Position numbers and translations under genes: made by a program. From UBA3937 sp050951585 (lineage in GTDB: Bacteria > Bacillota > Peptococcia > DRI-13 > DTU073): a stretch of DNA of 64,000 bases. The stretch covers positions 8,070 to 72,069 of the forward strand of contig JBMNJI010000012.1 of assembly GCA_050951585.1 (NCBI GenBank), written 5' to 3'. Below the pieces are notes generated by a model. That model was given only the letters and a program-made list of their open reading frames with translations. It made no database searches and was not told the origin of the DNA. Positions 56,775 through 63,712 of this stretch are shown here, piece after piece (position 1 is the stretch's first letter; every line of letters starts with the position of its first letter).

Positions 56775-58430
56775 GTGCAGGTTTTTCAGCCTTACATAAT
56801 TAAAGCTGTGACGATGATTATCTTAATCTGCATGACTCTGCTCTGTATACCGGGTTCTGTTTTTGCGCTTGATTTCAATATCAGAGAACTTTTTCAGAAC
56901 AAGGTAGAGAAAAGTGACAACTTTATTAATAGTTTTAGTAGCAAAGCGGATGCAGCCGTGAACAAACTATCGGGGTCAGTCACGTTCTATACGAAACAAG
57001 GCTTTTCAACAATAGAAAAGCTGACGGGTCTTAATACGCAGAATCAATTGTATCGCTATAGCAAAAATAACTGGCTGGAAACGGTTGGTTTTGGGCTCGG
57101 GCTTCTAGAAGGAACAAAAGATCTCGCCACGGAGACAGTATCGTTGCTGGCTTATCTGGATAGCTTACCGGCACGTACGGTCACCCTGGCCTATAATGTG
57201 CAGGAAAGGCCGCTGGAATACAAAGCGAAGGTTGTCACCGGAGGAAAAACCGTTGCCGCTGTTCTGCAAAACCCGCAGCCGCTACTCAGCGGCATCTACC
57301 AGTGGGGTTATCAAACATACACCGATGCCCAAAAGGATCCGCTGAAAAAAGGTCAATTGTATGGGGAAGGGACAGTGTTTGCCGGGACATTTTTACTGGG
57401 TGGTGGACAGCTTAAAGGAGCTACCTCCGCCAATAAAGCAATCAAGGCCGCGAATAGCGGGAAGCTAGCCAGTACCGGCGCACTGGCGAATTCCGGCACC
57501 GTGGTCAAGGGCGCGCAGCCCGGCATTTTAGCCAAAGCAGTGGCTTCCATAAAAGGAATTAACCTGGGGGCCTTGATACCTGATTTCTCAAGAATTAATA
57601 TTGGTGGTTTTGGTTTTGCGGCACCCGTTGCAGCGGGAACGGGAAAATCGGCAGGAATGGCGACGCTGAAAGGAACCTGGGGTACCAAAGCCACTTATGC
57701 TTCAGTTAAAATGGAGAGTATAAACATTCCCGTAGCCAAAGGCGGTCTGAGTGGAACTGCCGATGTGACCGGGTTAAGTGCCGCGCAAGCCGTTGTAAAT
57801 AGCGGGAGTAAAGTAAAATATCCTCTTACTTGGTCAGAACTCAAACCTGAATGGGCTTTACCAAAGTTTTTTCCGCATAGCCTTGAAAAAAGCATTATTA
57901 AGTGGGCAGATCAGAAATACAGCAAATGGGCCACGGGATTGTCGCAAGAAGACCGGGAGGTTTTCTGGCGTTTTACGGTCGCCAATCAAAATCTGAATAG
58001 AGTAATTAGGGGGGTTATGGAACCGAGTGCACAGGACCTTGCCGATATTGCAGCGGTACAGAGAGTTTTGCAAAGTGCCCCCTCGTTAGATGAGCCGATT
58101 ATTCTTTTTAGAACTACGTCGACTAGCATATTAGGTCCAATTGCGAAGCTGCCGGAAAGAAGGATGATCGGGCAAGAATTTAAAACAGAAGGATTTATCA
58201 GCTCAAGTATTGTCCCTTTATCAGAAGACGTACTGAAAAGAGGGAGCTTAAATCTCGTGATGAATGTACCTAAGGATATTACCGGAGCATGTATAAAGGA
58301 TATCAGTTTTTATCCCAAGGAGTTGGAATTTGTTTTTACTAGTGGAAGCATGAAAATTAAGGACGCTTACCGACTCGATCCGGATACTACTAAAGACACA
58401 TTACTATTGTTTGTCGATGTGTTAAAATAA
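56775..58430 (+). CDS. ART-10: secreted ADP-ribosyltransferase-like protein
   Basis: 551 aa from GTG. Signal peptide 1-31 (cut near VFA). First-subtype pre-toxin part (EGTKDLATETVSLLAYLDS, PARTVTLAYNVQER, DPLKKGQLYGE), very close to ART-8 in DNA. Ala/Ser/Gly linker (STGALANSGTVV). The catalytic domain differs: R446 in LFRTTS, S476-S-S in place of STS, E516-L-E518, and it lacks the GQ after the ExE strand (TSGSMKI). Activity is therefore less certain than for ART-4 to ART-7. A terminator-like hairpin follows 13 bp after its stop. Confidence 0.72.
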   Translation: MQVFQPYIIKAVTMIILICMTLLCIPGSVFALDFNIRELFQNKVEKSDNFINSFSSKADAAVNKLSGSVTFYTKQGFSTIEKLTGLNTQNQLYRYSKNNWLETVGFGLGLLEGTKDLATETVSLLAYLDSLPARTVTLAYNVQERPLEYKAKVVTGGKTVAAVLQNPQPLLSGIYQWGYQTYTDAQKDPLKKGQLYGEGTVFAGTFLLGGGQLKGATSANKAIKAANSGKLASTGALANSGTVVKGAQPGILAKAVASIKGINLGALIPDFSRINIGGFGFAAPVAAGTGKSAGMATLKGTWGTKATYASVKMESINIPVAKGGLSGTADVTGLSAAQAVVNSGSKVKYPLTWSELKPEWALPKFFPHSLEKSIIKWADQKYSKWATGLSQEDREVFWRFTVANQNLNRVIRGVMEPSAQDLADIAAVQRVLQSAPSLDEPIILFRTTSTSILGPIAKLPERRMIGQEFKTEGFISSSIVPLSEDVLKRGSLNLVMNVPKDITGACIKDISFYPKELEFVFTSGSMKIKDAYRLDPDTTKDTLLLFVDVLK

Positions 58431-58443
58431 AAGAAATGATTAT

Positions 58444-58484
58444 AAAAACCTCCTGCCGGGGAAACCTATGAACAGGAGGTTTTT
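58444..58484 (+). terminator. Terminator-like hairpin that also holds the next gene's ribosome site
   Basis: A perfect 12-bp stem AAAAACCTCCTG / CAGGAGGTTTTT (58444-58455 and 58473-58484). The right arm ends in T5 and contains AGGAGG, 8 nt before the ATG at 58488. It can act as terminator for ART-10, as a device that hides the ribosome site, or both. Confidence 0.7.
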
Positions 58485-58487
58485 GCT

Positions 58488-58661
58488 ATGAGGACAGTTA
58501 ATTTTTTTCGCATGGCGGGCAGTTGTCCGCACTATGATTCCGTAAGAAATGCAAGGGGATTAGAAGCGATGAATGTTCCTTCAAGGGATACTCTGCCCCG
58601 CTGTAATCATTGCCTACACTGGCAAGGGGGGCAATGCGACATGTTCCTAGCCAGAAAATAG
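58488..58661 (+). CDS. Small Cys/His-rich protein (57 aa)
   Basis: MRTVNFFRMAGSCPHYD at the start, RCNHCLHWQGGQCDMF near the end. Four Cys and three His could bind zinc. The ribosome site AGGAGG is ideal but lies in a hairpin. The gene is short yet has plausible initiation and composition; no family is recognised. It sits between ART-10 and the Nudix-like gene with no clear tie to either. Confidence 0.6.
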   Translation: MRTVNFFRMAGSCPHYDSVRNARGLEAMNVPSRDTLPRCNHCLHWQGGQCDMFLARK

Positions 58662-58730
58662 GGAGCGAAGGAAGGAATTAATGGCATTAAATATATTCTT
58701 TAATTAGTTATTTTTTTGCAGGAGAACTTC

Positions 58731-58744
58731 TTCGACCTGTCGAA
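58731..58744 (+). promoter_or_regulatory. Inverted pair of Spo0A-box-like sequences before the Nudix gene
   Basis: TTCGACCTGTCGAA contains TGTCGAA and its inverted TTCGAC half, matching the Spo0A box core TGNCGAA in both orientations. It lies about 40 bp before the Nudix-like start. Function inferred only from consensus. Confidence 0.35.
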
Positions 58745-58783
58745 CATAGTTATAAGTATAAAAATAAAATGGGGGGTCTGTCT

Positions 58784-59224
58784 ATGTTGACGAGGGCATG
58801 TGCTGGTGGTGTTGTTTTTATTGACACCAGGGTTTTCATCCTGAAGAACGACAAGGACGAATGGGTTTTACCAAAAGGCGTGATCAGAGATAATCAACTG
58901 GCTTTGGATGTGGCTTTACAAAGGGTAAAACATGAAGGCAATATTGATGCGACGATAATTTCCCCAGCGGGAGAGACCAGTTATGAATTTTACTCGTATT
59001 CTCGCAAGATGCCGGTATGCAACAGGATTGACTGGTTTATTATGGAGGCGACAACCGATTCTTTTGCGGTTAATAAGCAAGAGGGCTTTAAGGAAGGCGG
59101 TTTTTATCCGATAGATGAAGCATTGGAGAAAATTACGTATAGTCAGGATAAATCTCTGGTTCGTTTAGCATTTCGCAAATATAATTTTTTCTGCAATCAA
59201 AAGATGGCTGAAGTAGTTGGCTAG
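58784..59224 (+). CDS. Nudix-fold protein with degenerate Nudix box
   Basis: AGGVVFIDTRVFILKNDKDE and WVLPKGVIRDNQ follow the start of a Nudix hydrolase, and AGETSYEFYSYSRKMPVCNRIDWFIM fits the following strands. The Nudix box itself is degraded: where G-x5-E-x7-RE-x2-EE-x-G is expected there is G-x5-Q-x7-QR-x2-HE-x-N, so most metal-binding Glu residues are lost. It may bind rather than hydrolyse a nucleotide-like ligand. ATG 58784 follows GGGGGG. 146 aa. A terminator at 59266 separates it from speB. Confidence 0.72.
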   Translation: MLTRACAGGVVFIDTRVFILKNDKDEWVLPKGVIRDNQLALDVALQRVKHEGNIDATIISPAGETSYEFYSYSRKMPVCNRIDWFIMEATTDSFAVNKQEGFKEGGFYPIDEALEKITYSQDKSLVRLAFRKYNFFCNQKMAEVVG

Positions 59225-59265
59225 TAAATACCCCCTAAGTATTAAGTGAAAATATATACGAAAGT

Positions 59266-59296
59266 AAAGGTACGGTATAGTGAAGCCGTACCTTTT
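59266..59296 (+). terminator. Terminator after the Nudix-like gene
   Basis: A 10-bp stem AAAGGTACGG / CCGTACCTTT with about a 10-nt loop, followed by a short T run. Confidence 0.75.
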
Positions 59297-59329
59297 GTCT
59301 ATACTATTGCCTCATTTTTTACGTGAATA

Positions 59330-59358
59330 TTGTCGAAAGAAGAAAGAGAGCTTATAAT
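59330..59358 (+). promoter_or_regulatory. speB promoter overlapping a Spo0A-box-like site
   Basis: TTGTCG (59330-59335), 17-bp spacer, perfect TATAAT (59353-59358). The -35 overlaps TGTCGAA (59331-59337), the Spo0A box core, at the place where Spo0A-activated sigma-A promoters carry it. Confidence 0.5.
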
Positions 59359-59402
59359 AAATGGCGTAAAAACAAAATGTGTTTAGTTTTATAGGAGGAA
59401 TA

Positions 59403-60266
59403 ATGTTGCAGAATTATGTACAGCGTCGGACCGGTTTTATTGGGGCAGGTGAAAATTATGATAACGCAAAAGCGGTGTTGGTGGGGTTACCGATGGATTA
59501 TACCGTCAGTTTCCGGCCCGGCACCCGTTTTGGACCACAGCAGATTAGAAATATTTCTTACGGGCTGGAGTTATACAGCCCATACCAGGACAAAAGCTTA
59601 GCTGATCTTTCATATTATGATGCCGGTGATGTCTTTTTGCCTTTTGGCAATACCTTGGAAAGCTTAAAGCGGATCGGGGAAGTTGCCCGGGATATTTTTG
59701 CCCAGCGAAAATTCCCGTTATTTCTGGGGGGAGAACATTTGGTGACTTTACCGCTTGTTCAGGCCTGCGTAAAATATTATCCTGATTTAGTTGTTTTTCA
59801 TTTTGATGCCCATACCGATTTACGTGAGGTGTTTGAGGGAGAAGAAATGTCCCATGCTACTGTATTGCGCAAGGTGGCAAAATTGCTTGCCCCCAAGAGT
59901 CTATATCAGTTTGGTATTCGTTCCGGGGTGAAGGAAGAATTCGAATTTGCCGCCCGAGAGACACATCTATATTTAGATGAGGTTTTCCCCGCCCTTCACG
60001 AGGCGGTAAAAGAGGTTGCCGGGAAACCGGTCTATCTTACCTTGGATATTGACGTGGTAGATCCCGCTTTTGCGCCGGGGACAGGAACTCCGGAGCCGGG
60101 AGGGTGTACTTCGCGGGAAATAATGCAAGCCCTTTGGGCCATGAAGGATTTAAATGTGGTGGGCATGGATCTAGTCGAAGTTGCCCCGGCTTATGATCCG
60201 TCGGAAAGGACAACAATTTTGGCGGCGAAGCTTGCCCGGGAAGCACTGCTGGCTTTTGTGAAATAG
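59403..60266 (+). CDS. speB: Agmatinase / ureohydrolase SpeB
   Basis: Binuclear-manganese ureohydrolase, probably agmatine to putrescine and urea. Metal motifs: LGGEHLVT, FHFDAHTDLR and DIDVVDPAFAPGTGTPEPGG; EVAPAYDPS completes the family signature. ATG 59403 follows AGGAGGA, so the open frame upstream to 59379 is not coding. 287 aa. No other polyamine genes are visible, so arginase-like specificity is less likely but not excluded. Confidence 0.9.
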   Translation: MLQNYVQRRTGFIGAGENYDNAKAVLVGLPMDYTVSFRPGTRFGPQQIRNISYGLELYSPYQDKSLADLSYYDAGDVFLPFGNTLESLKRIGEVARDIFAQRKFPLFLGGEHLVTLPLVQACVKYYPDLVVFHFDAHTDLREVFEGEEMSHATVLRKVAKLLAPKSLYQFGIRSGVKEEFEFAARETHLYLDEVFPALHEAVKEVAGKPVYLTLDIDVVDPAFAPGTGTPEPGGCTSREIMQALWAMKDLNVVGMDLVEVAPAYDPSERTTILAAKLAREALLAFVK

Positions 60267-60304
60267 CTTGCATCTAAATCTAAATAATGTCAGGCAAAAG
60301 AGGA

Positions 60305-60334
60305 TTGACATAGTAAAGAATATCGTGATAGAAT
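60305..60334 (+). promoter_or_regulatory. Sigma-A promoter of the four-tRNA cluster
   Basis: Perfect TTGACA (60305-60310), 18-bp spacer, TAGAAT (60329-60334), 45 bp before tRNA-Phe. Confidence 0.7.
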
Positions 60335-60378
60335 ATACTTTGTCAGCGGCAAAAAGCTGAATTAGCTTTGCATGGTTT

Positions 60379-60454
<76 letters not shown>

Positions 60455-60463
60455 AGATATTTT

Positions 60464-60538
60464 GCGGAAGTGGCTCAGTGGTAGAGCATCGCCTTGCCAA
60501 GGCGAGGGTCGCGGGTTCGAATCCCGTCTTCCGCTCCA
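60464..60538 (+). tRNA. tRNA-Gly (GCC)
   Basis: Acceptor GCGGAAG / CTTCCGC, anticodon loop TTGCCAA with anticodon GCC, discriminator T, CCA encoded. Confidence 0.96.
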
Positions 60539-60581
60539 TAATGCAGATAAAGAAGAAGCACCGGTTTTGGCCGGAGATGAT

Positions 60582-60657
60582 GGTGCGGTGGCGAAGTGGC
60601 TAACGCTGCGGACTGCAAATCCGCCATCCGTCGGTTCAAATCCGACCCGCACCTCCA
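60582..60657 (+). tRNA. tRNA-Cys (GCA)
   Basis: Acceptor GGTGCGG / CCGCACC, anticodon loop CTGCAAA with anticodon GCA, discriminator T, CCA encoded. Confidence 0.95.
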
Positions 60658-60709
60658 TCATATTCACTTTTTTTGCTGTTAAGCAGACAGACAATAACTA
60701 TAATTTTAT

Positions 60710-60798
60710 GCCCGAGTGGCGGAATCGGCAGACGCACGGGACTTAAAATCCCGCGAGGTTTACCCCTCGTGCCAGTTCAAGTCTGGCCTCGGGCACCA
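60710..60798 (+). tRNA. tRNA-Leu (TAA)
   Basis: Acceptor GCCCGAG / CTCGGGC, anticodon loop CTTAAAA with anticodon TAA, long variable arm (CGAGGTTTACCCCTCG), CCA encoded. It closes the tRNA operon. Confidence 0.96.
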
Positions 60799-60827
60799 TT
60801 AGAAAAAGTAGGCGTAGAGCCATAACG

Positions 60828-60856
60828 AAAGACACCTTTTCAGGTGCCTTTTTTGT
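60828..60856 (+). terminator. Terminator after the tRNA cluster
   Basis: AAAG-a-CACCT / AGGTG-c-CTTT hairpin (one mismatch) followed by TTT. Confidence 0.7.
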
Positions 60857-60884
60857 GTTTCCTAATGTATTTCGTGCCAGATGA

Positions 60885-60924
60885 AAGATGTTCCATTTGC
60901 CATAACGAACGGAACATCTTTTTT
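60885..60924 (+). terminator. Second terminator after the tRNA cluster
   Basis: AAGATGTTCC / GGAACATCTT, perfect 10-bp stem, followed by TTTT. Two terminators in a row isolate the tRNA operon from the sugar module. Confidence 0.8.
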
Positions 60925-60986
60925 CTTGCTTAATAATATATAGGAGTTAATGTTCACGAAGAAGTTATTCAAAGGAAGTGTTTGAG

Positions 60987-61664
60987 TTGAATAAAGCTTG
61001 CTCCTGGAAATATGAGCATTATAGCGACTGTATGCGGCGAGCTCAAGAACAGGGCTATGCGATTAGACCGTTTCGTGATATTGAAAGCATTGCCGGGAAT
61101 GAACGCTTCATTATTCTAAGACACGATATTGACCGTACGATGGGGAGGGCATTAGGAATGGCCAGATTAGAGCATAGTCTGGGCATCCAGGCCACCTATT
61201 TTGTAAGATTGCATGCCTCTACATATAACATTTTTGAATACAGTACCTATTCGGCGCTCAAAGAAATTTTAGCACTGGGGCATGAAATTGGCTTACACTT
61301 TGAAGCGCTTGATTTTGCGCACATTTTCCCCCGGGAAGATCCTAAAGATGTCTTCCTACGGGAAAAAAAGATTCTGGAGACCGTTCTTAATATCTCTGTG
61401 TATTCGGCAGCCGCCCATGGGGAGCACACCCCAGCAGGAACAAACCATAATAGAAGTTTTTTTATCAATACGCCCAAAGAAGAAGTAGGTATTCGTTATA
61501 ATGCCTATGATCCGGCATTTACACGGGAGATAGAATACATTTCTGATAGTTTTGGGATGTGGCGGGAAAACTGTATGTGTAATTATATCGGCAAGGAGCC
61601 GCGTTTACAGATTTTAGTTCATCCGTGTTGGTGGTATAAGGATAATTTGTTTGAAGGGAGCTAA
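60987..61664 (+). CDS. Polysaccharide deacetylase-like (NodB-fold) protein
   Basis: FIILRHDIDRTMGRA and LGHEIGLHFEALDF are the metal-site motifs of a carbohydrate-esterase-4-like fold (Asp in RHDID, His in GHEIGLH). SAAAHGEH and LVHPCWWY may form the rest of the active site. No signal peptide, so a cytoplasmic sugar-nucleotide or lipid-linked substrate is more likely than cell-wall glycan. TTG 60987 is used, since AAAGGAAG abuts the GTG at 60978. It leads a three-gene run with the epimerase and oxidoreductase. Confidence 0.68.
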   Translation: MNKACSWKYEHYSDCMRRAQEQGYAIRPFRDIESIAGNERFIILRHDIDRTMGRALGMARLEHSLGIQATYFVRLHASTYNIFEYSTYSALKEILALGHEIGLHFEALDFAHIFPREDPKDVFLREKKILETVLNISVYSAAAHGEHTPAGTNHNRSFFINTPKEEVGIRYNAYDPAFTREIEYISDSFGMWRENCMCNYIGKEPRLQILVHPCWWYKDNLFEGS

Positions 61665-61672
61665 GTTGATCT

Positions 61673-62617
61673 ATGAAGCAGGTTTTAGTAACAGGAGGAG
61701 CAGGTTTTATCGGTTCAAGCCTAGTACGAATGCTGGTAATAGATTACGGGTGCAATGTCACAGTCTTGGATAATATGCATACGGGACGCCTGGAGAATCT
61801 GCAAAAAATGGGGATTGAAAGGCAGGTTGAGTTTTTAGGCGGAACAGTCCTGGATCGAAACCTTCTGGCCAAAGCGATGCGGGGAAAAGACACCGTTTTT
61901 CATCTGGCCACGGTTAATATGCTGGCTTCTTCAGAAACGCCGCGCCTGGGGCTGGAAACAAATATTATCGGAACATATAACGTGTTGGACGAAGCCTTGA
62001 AGGCTGAGGTCGAGAAAGTAGTATATACTTCTACTTCTTCGGTTTATGGCAATGCGGACCATTTTCCGATTAAAGAAAACCAGCCGGTCCAGTTTTTAAG
62101 TTTTTATGCCGCCAGTAAGTATGCAGGAGAAAGTTATGCCCAGGTGTTTCAGGAACAATATGGGTTGCCGGTGGCTATTCTGCGCTATTCCAATGTTTAC
62201 GGCCCTTATCAGGATCCGCAGAATCCTTACGCAGGCGTGGTGGCAAAATTTATCGATTGGGCGTTGCACAATCAGCCTCTGGTGATATACGAAAACGGGA
62301 GTCAGACCCGGGATTTTACTTATATCCAGGATGCGTGCCGGGCGGCCGTTTTAGCGGCGTTAGGGTCGTTTTCCAATGGAGGCATCTATAATATTGGCAC
62401 CGCCCTTGAAACCTCGATTAATGATTTAGCCGGTTTAATCATCAAATTAACGGAGAGTAAGAGTGTGATCAGATACGAATCTAAGCGGAGTATCGATAAT
62501 ATTCAGCGCCGGGTGTTGGATGTGGAAAAGGCACGTCAGGAATTGCACTTCGTTCCTGAATGGACGTTAACGGGCGGATTACGGAAAACCATTGACTGGG
62601 CACGTCATGGCCTGTAA
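61673..62617 (+). CDS. NAD-dependent sugar-nucleotide epimerase/dehydratase
   Basis: Extended short-chain dehydrogenase. The NAD loop is VTGGAGFIGSSLVRML, the catalytic residues are S in TSTSSVYG and the Y-x3-K in YAASKYAGE, and RYSNVYGP binds the sugar nucleotide. It resembles UDP-glucose 4-epimerase and dTDP-sugar dehydratase relatives; exact substrate not readable. ATG 61673, 8 bp after the previous stop. 314 aa. Confidence 0.87.
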   Translation: MKQVLVTGGAGFIGSSLVRMLVIDYGCNVTVLDNMHTGRLENLQKMGIERQVEFLGGTVLDRNLLAKAMRGKDTVFHLATVNMLASSETPRLGLETNIIGTYNVLDEALKAEVEKVVYTSTSSVYGNADHFPIKENQPVQFLSFYAASKYAGESYAQVFQEQYGLPVAILRYSNVYGPYQDPQNPYAGVVAKFIDWALHNQPLVIYENGSQTRDFTYIQDACRAAVLAALGSFSNGGIYNIGTALETSINDLAGLIIKLTESKSVIRYESKRSIDNIQRRVLDVEKARQELHFVPEWTLTGGLRKTIDWARHGL

Positions 62618-62650
62618 AGACAGGGACTGAAAGGGAAGGAGACGGAAAAA

Positions 62651-63613
62651 TTGCAGACAAGGGTTGGCGTAATTGGGGCAGGAAAGTGGGGACAAAACCT
62701 GGTGCGTACTTTTGCGCAGTTAGGGGTTCTGGGCGGCGTAGCCGAAAGAGATCCCCTCATCAGAAGGGAATTAAGCAAACGGTTTCCGGAAGTTCCCCTA
62801 TATGCCGAAGCGGACTGCCTGTTAAAAAAGGAAGCGGATATTTCGGCCTTAGTGATTGCCACTCCGGCCGACACCCATTATATGCTTAGCAAAGCGGCTT
62901 TGTTAGCGGACAAAGATGTCCTGGTGGAGAAACCGTTAGCGTTGTCGCACAAAGAAGCGTCCGAGTTGGTGAAAATCGCCGAGAAAAAGGCGCGCATCCT
63001 CATGGTGGGGCATTTACTTCTTTATCAGGATGCTGTCCCTAAAATTAAGAATTGCCTTACTTCCGGAATCATTGGCCAGCCGCTGATCTTTTACCAGGAA
63101 CGTTTGAAACTGGGCAAGGTGCGTTCAGTGGAAAATGTGCTTTGGAGTTTTGGCGTTCATGATCTGGCCGTACTTTTTTATTTAATTGGGGAAGCCCCGC
63201 AAAAAGCTCCGGTGATTTCAGTGACCCGTCATTGTGCCTTGCAGAATAAGATTGAGGATGATGTGTTTCTTCATCTGCAGTTTTCTGAGGGGATTAGGGC
63301 CCATTTGCATGTCTCCTGGTTATGGCCGGTGCAAAGGCGTAGCTTAACAATAGTCGGCTCAGAGGCCATGTTGATATACGATGAAATACAACAAAAAGTA
63401 ATTTTGCACAAAAAGAAGGTGAGGGGAGATTATCTGATTCAAGACGAGGGTTCGGAAATAATCTGTCAGGGTAAACCGGAGCCGCTTGTGAATGAATGCA
63501 GATCTTTCCTGGAATGTGTCTGTCAGAGAACGAGACCGCTTTCTGACGGATGCAGTGCCTTGCCGGTGATTGCCGTATTGGAAAAGGCGACGCAAAAATT
63601 ACGGGAGATGTAA
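62651..63613 (+). CDS. Gfo/Idh/MocA-family sugar oxidoreductase
   Basis: N-terminal Rossmann fold (RVGVIGAGKWGQNLVRTF) and the family motif VEKPLALSHKEA, whose Lys is the usual catalytic/NAD-binding residue. The C-terminal sheet domain follows, with VHDLAVLFYLIG carrying the usual His. Related proteins oxidise or reduce UDP-sugars in amino-sugar and polysaccharide synthesis, which suits the epimerase before it. TTG start after GGAAGGAGACGG. 320 aa. Confidence 0.87.
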   Translation: MQTRVGVIGAGKWGQNLVRTFAQLGVLGGVAERDPLIRRELSKRFPEVPLYAEADCLLKKEADISALVIATPADTHYMLSKAALLADKDVLVEKPLALSHKEASELVKIAEKKARILMVGHLLLYQDAVPKIKNCLTSGIIGQPLIFYQERLKLGKVRSVENVLWSFGVHDLAVLFYLIGEAPQKAPVISVTRHCALQNKIEDDVFLHLQFSEGIRAHLHVSWLWPVQRRSLTIVGSEAMLIYDEIQQKVILHKKKVRGDYLIQDEGSEIICQGKPEPLVNECRSFLECVCQRTRPLSDGCSALPVIAVLEKATQKLREM

Positions 63614-63712
63614 CCTTTTCGAGATAAAAACCATATGATGGTACAAGAAGAAAACCTAAATTAGTCTTTTTCCAAAAGAGATTTCAAAAGAGAAAGGAAA
63701 GGAAGGATGAAG

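Noticed and set aside
39214..58430. Integrative element or prophage carrying the ART array
   Set aside because: No integrase, transposase, attachment repeats or tRNA junction flank the array; housekeeping genes lie on both sides and inside.
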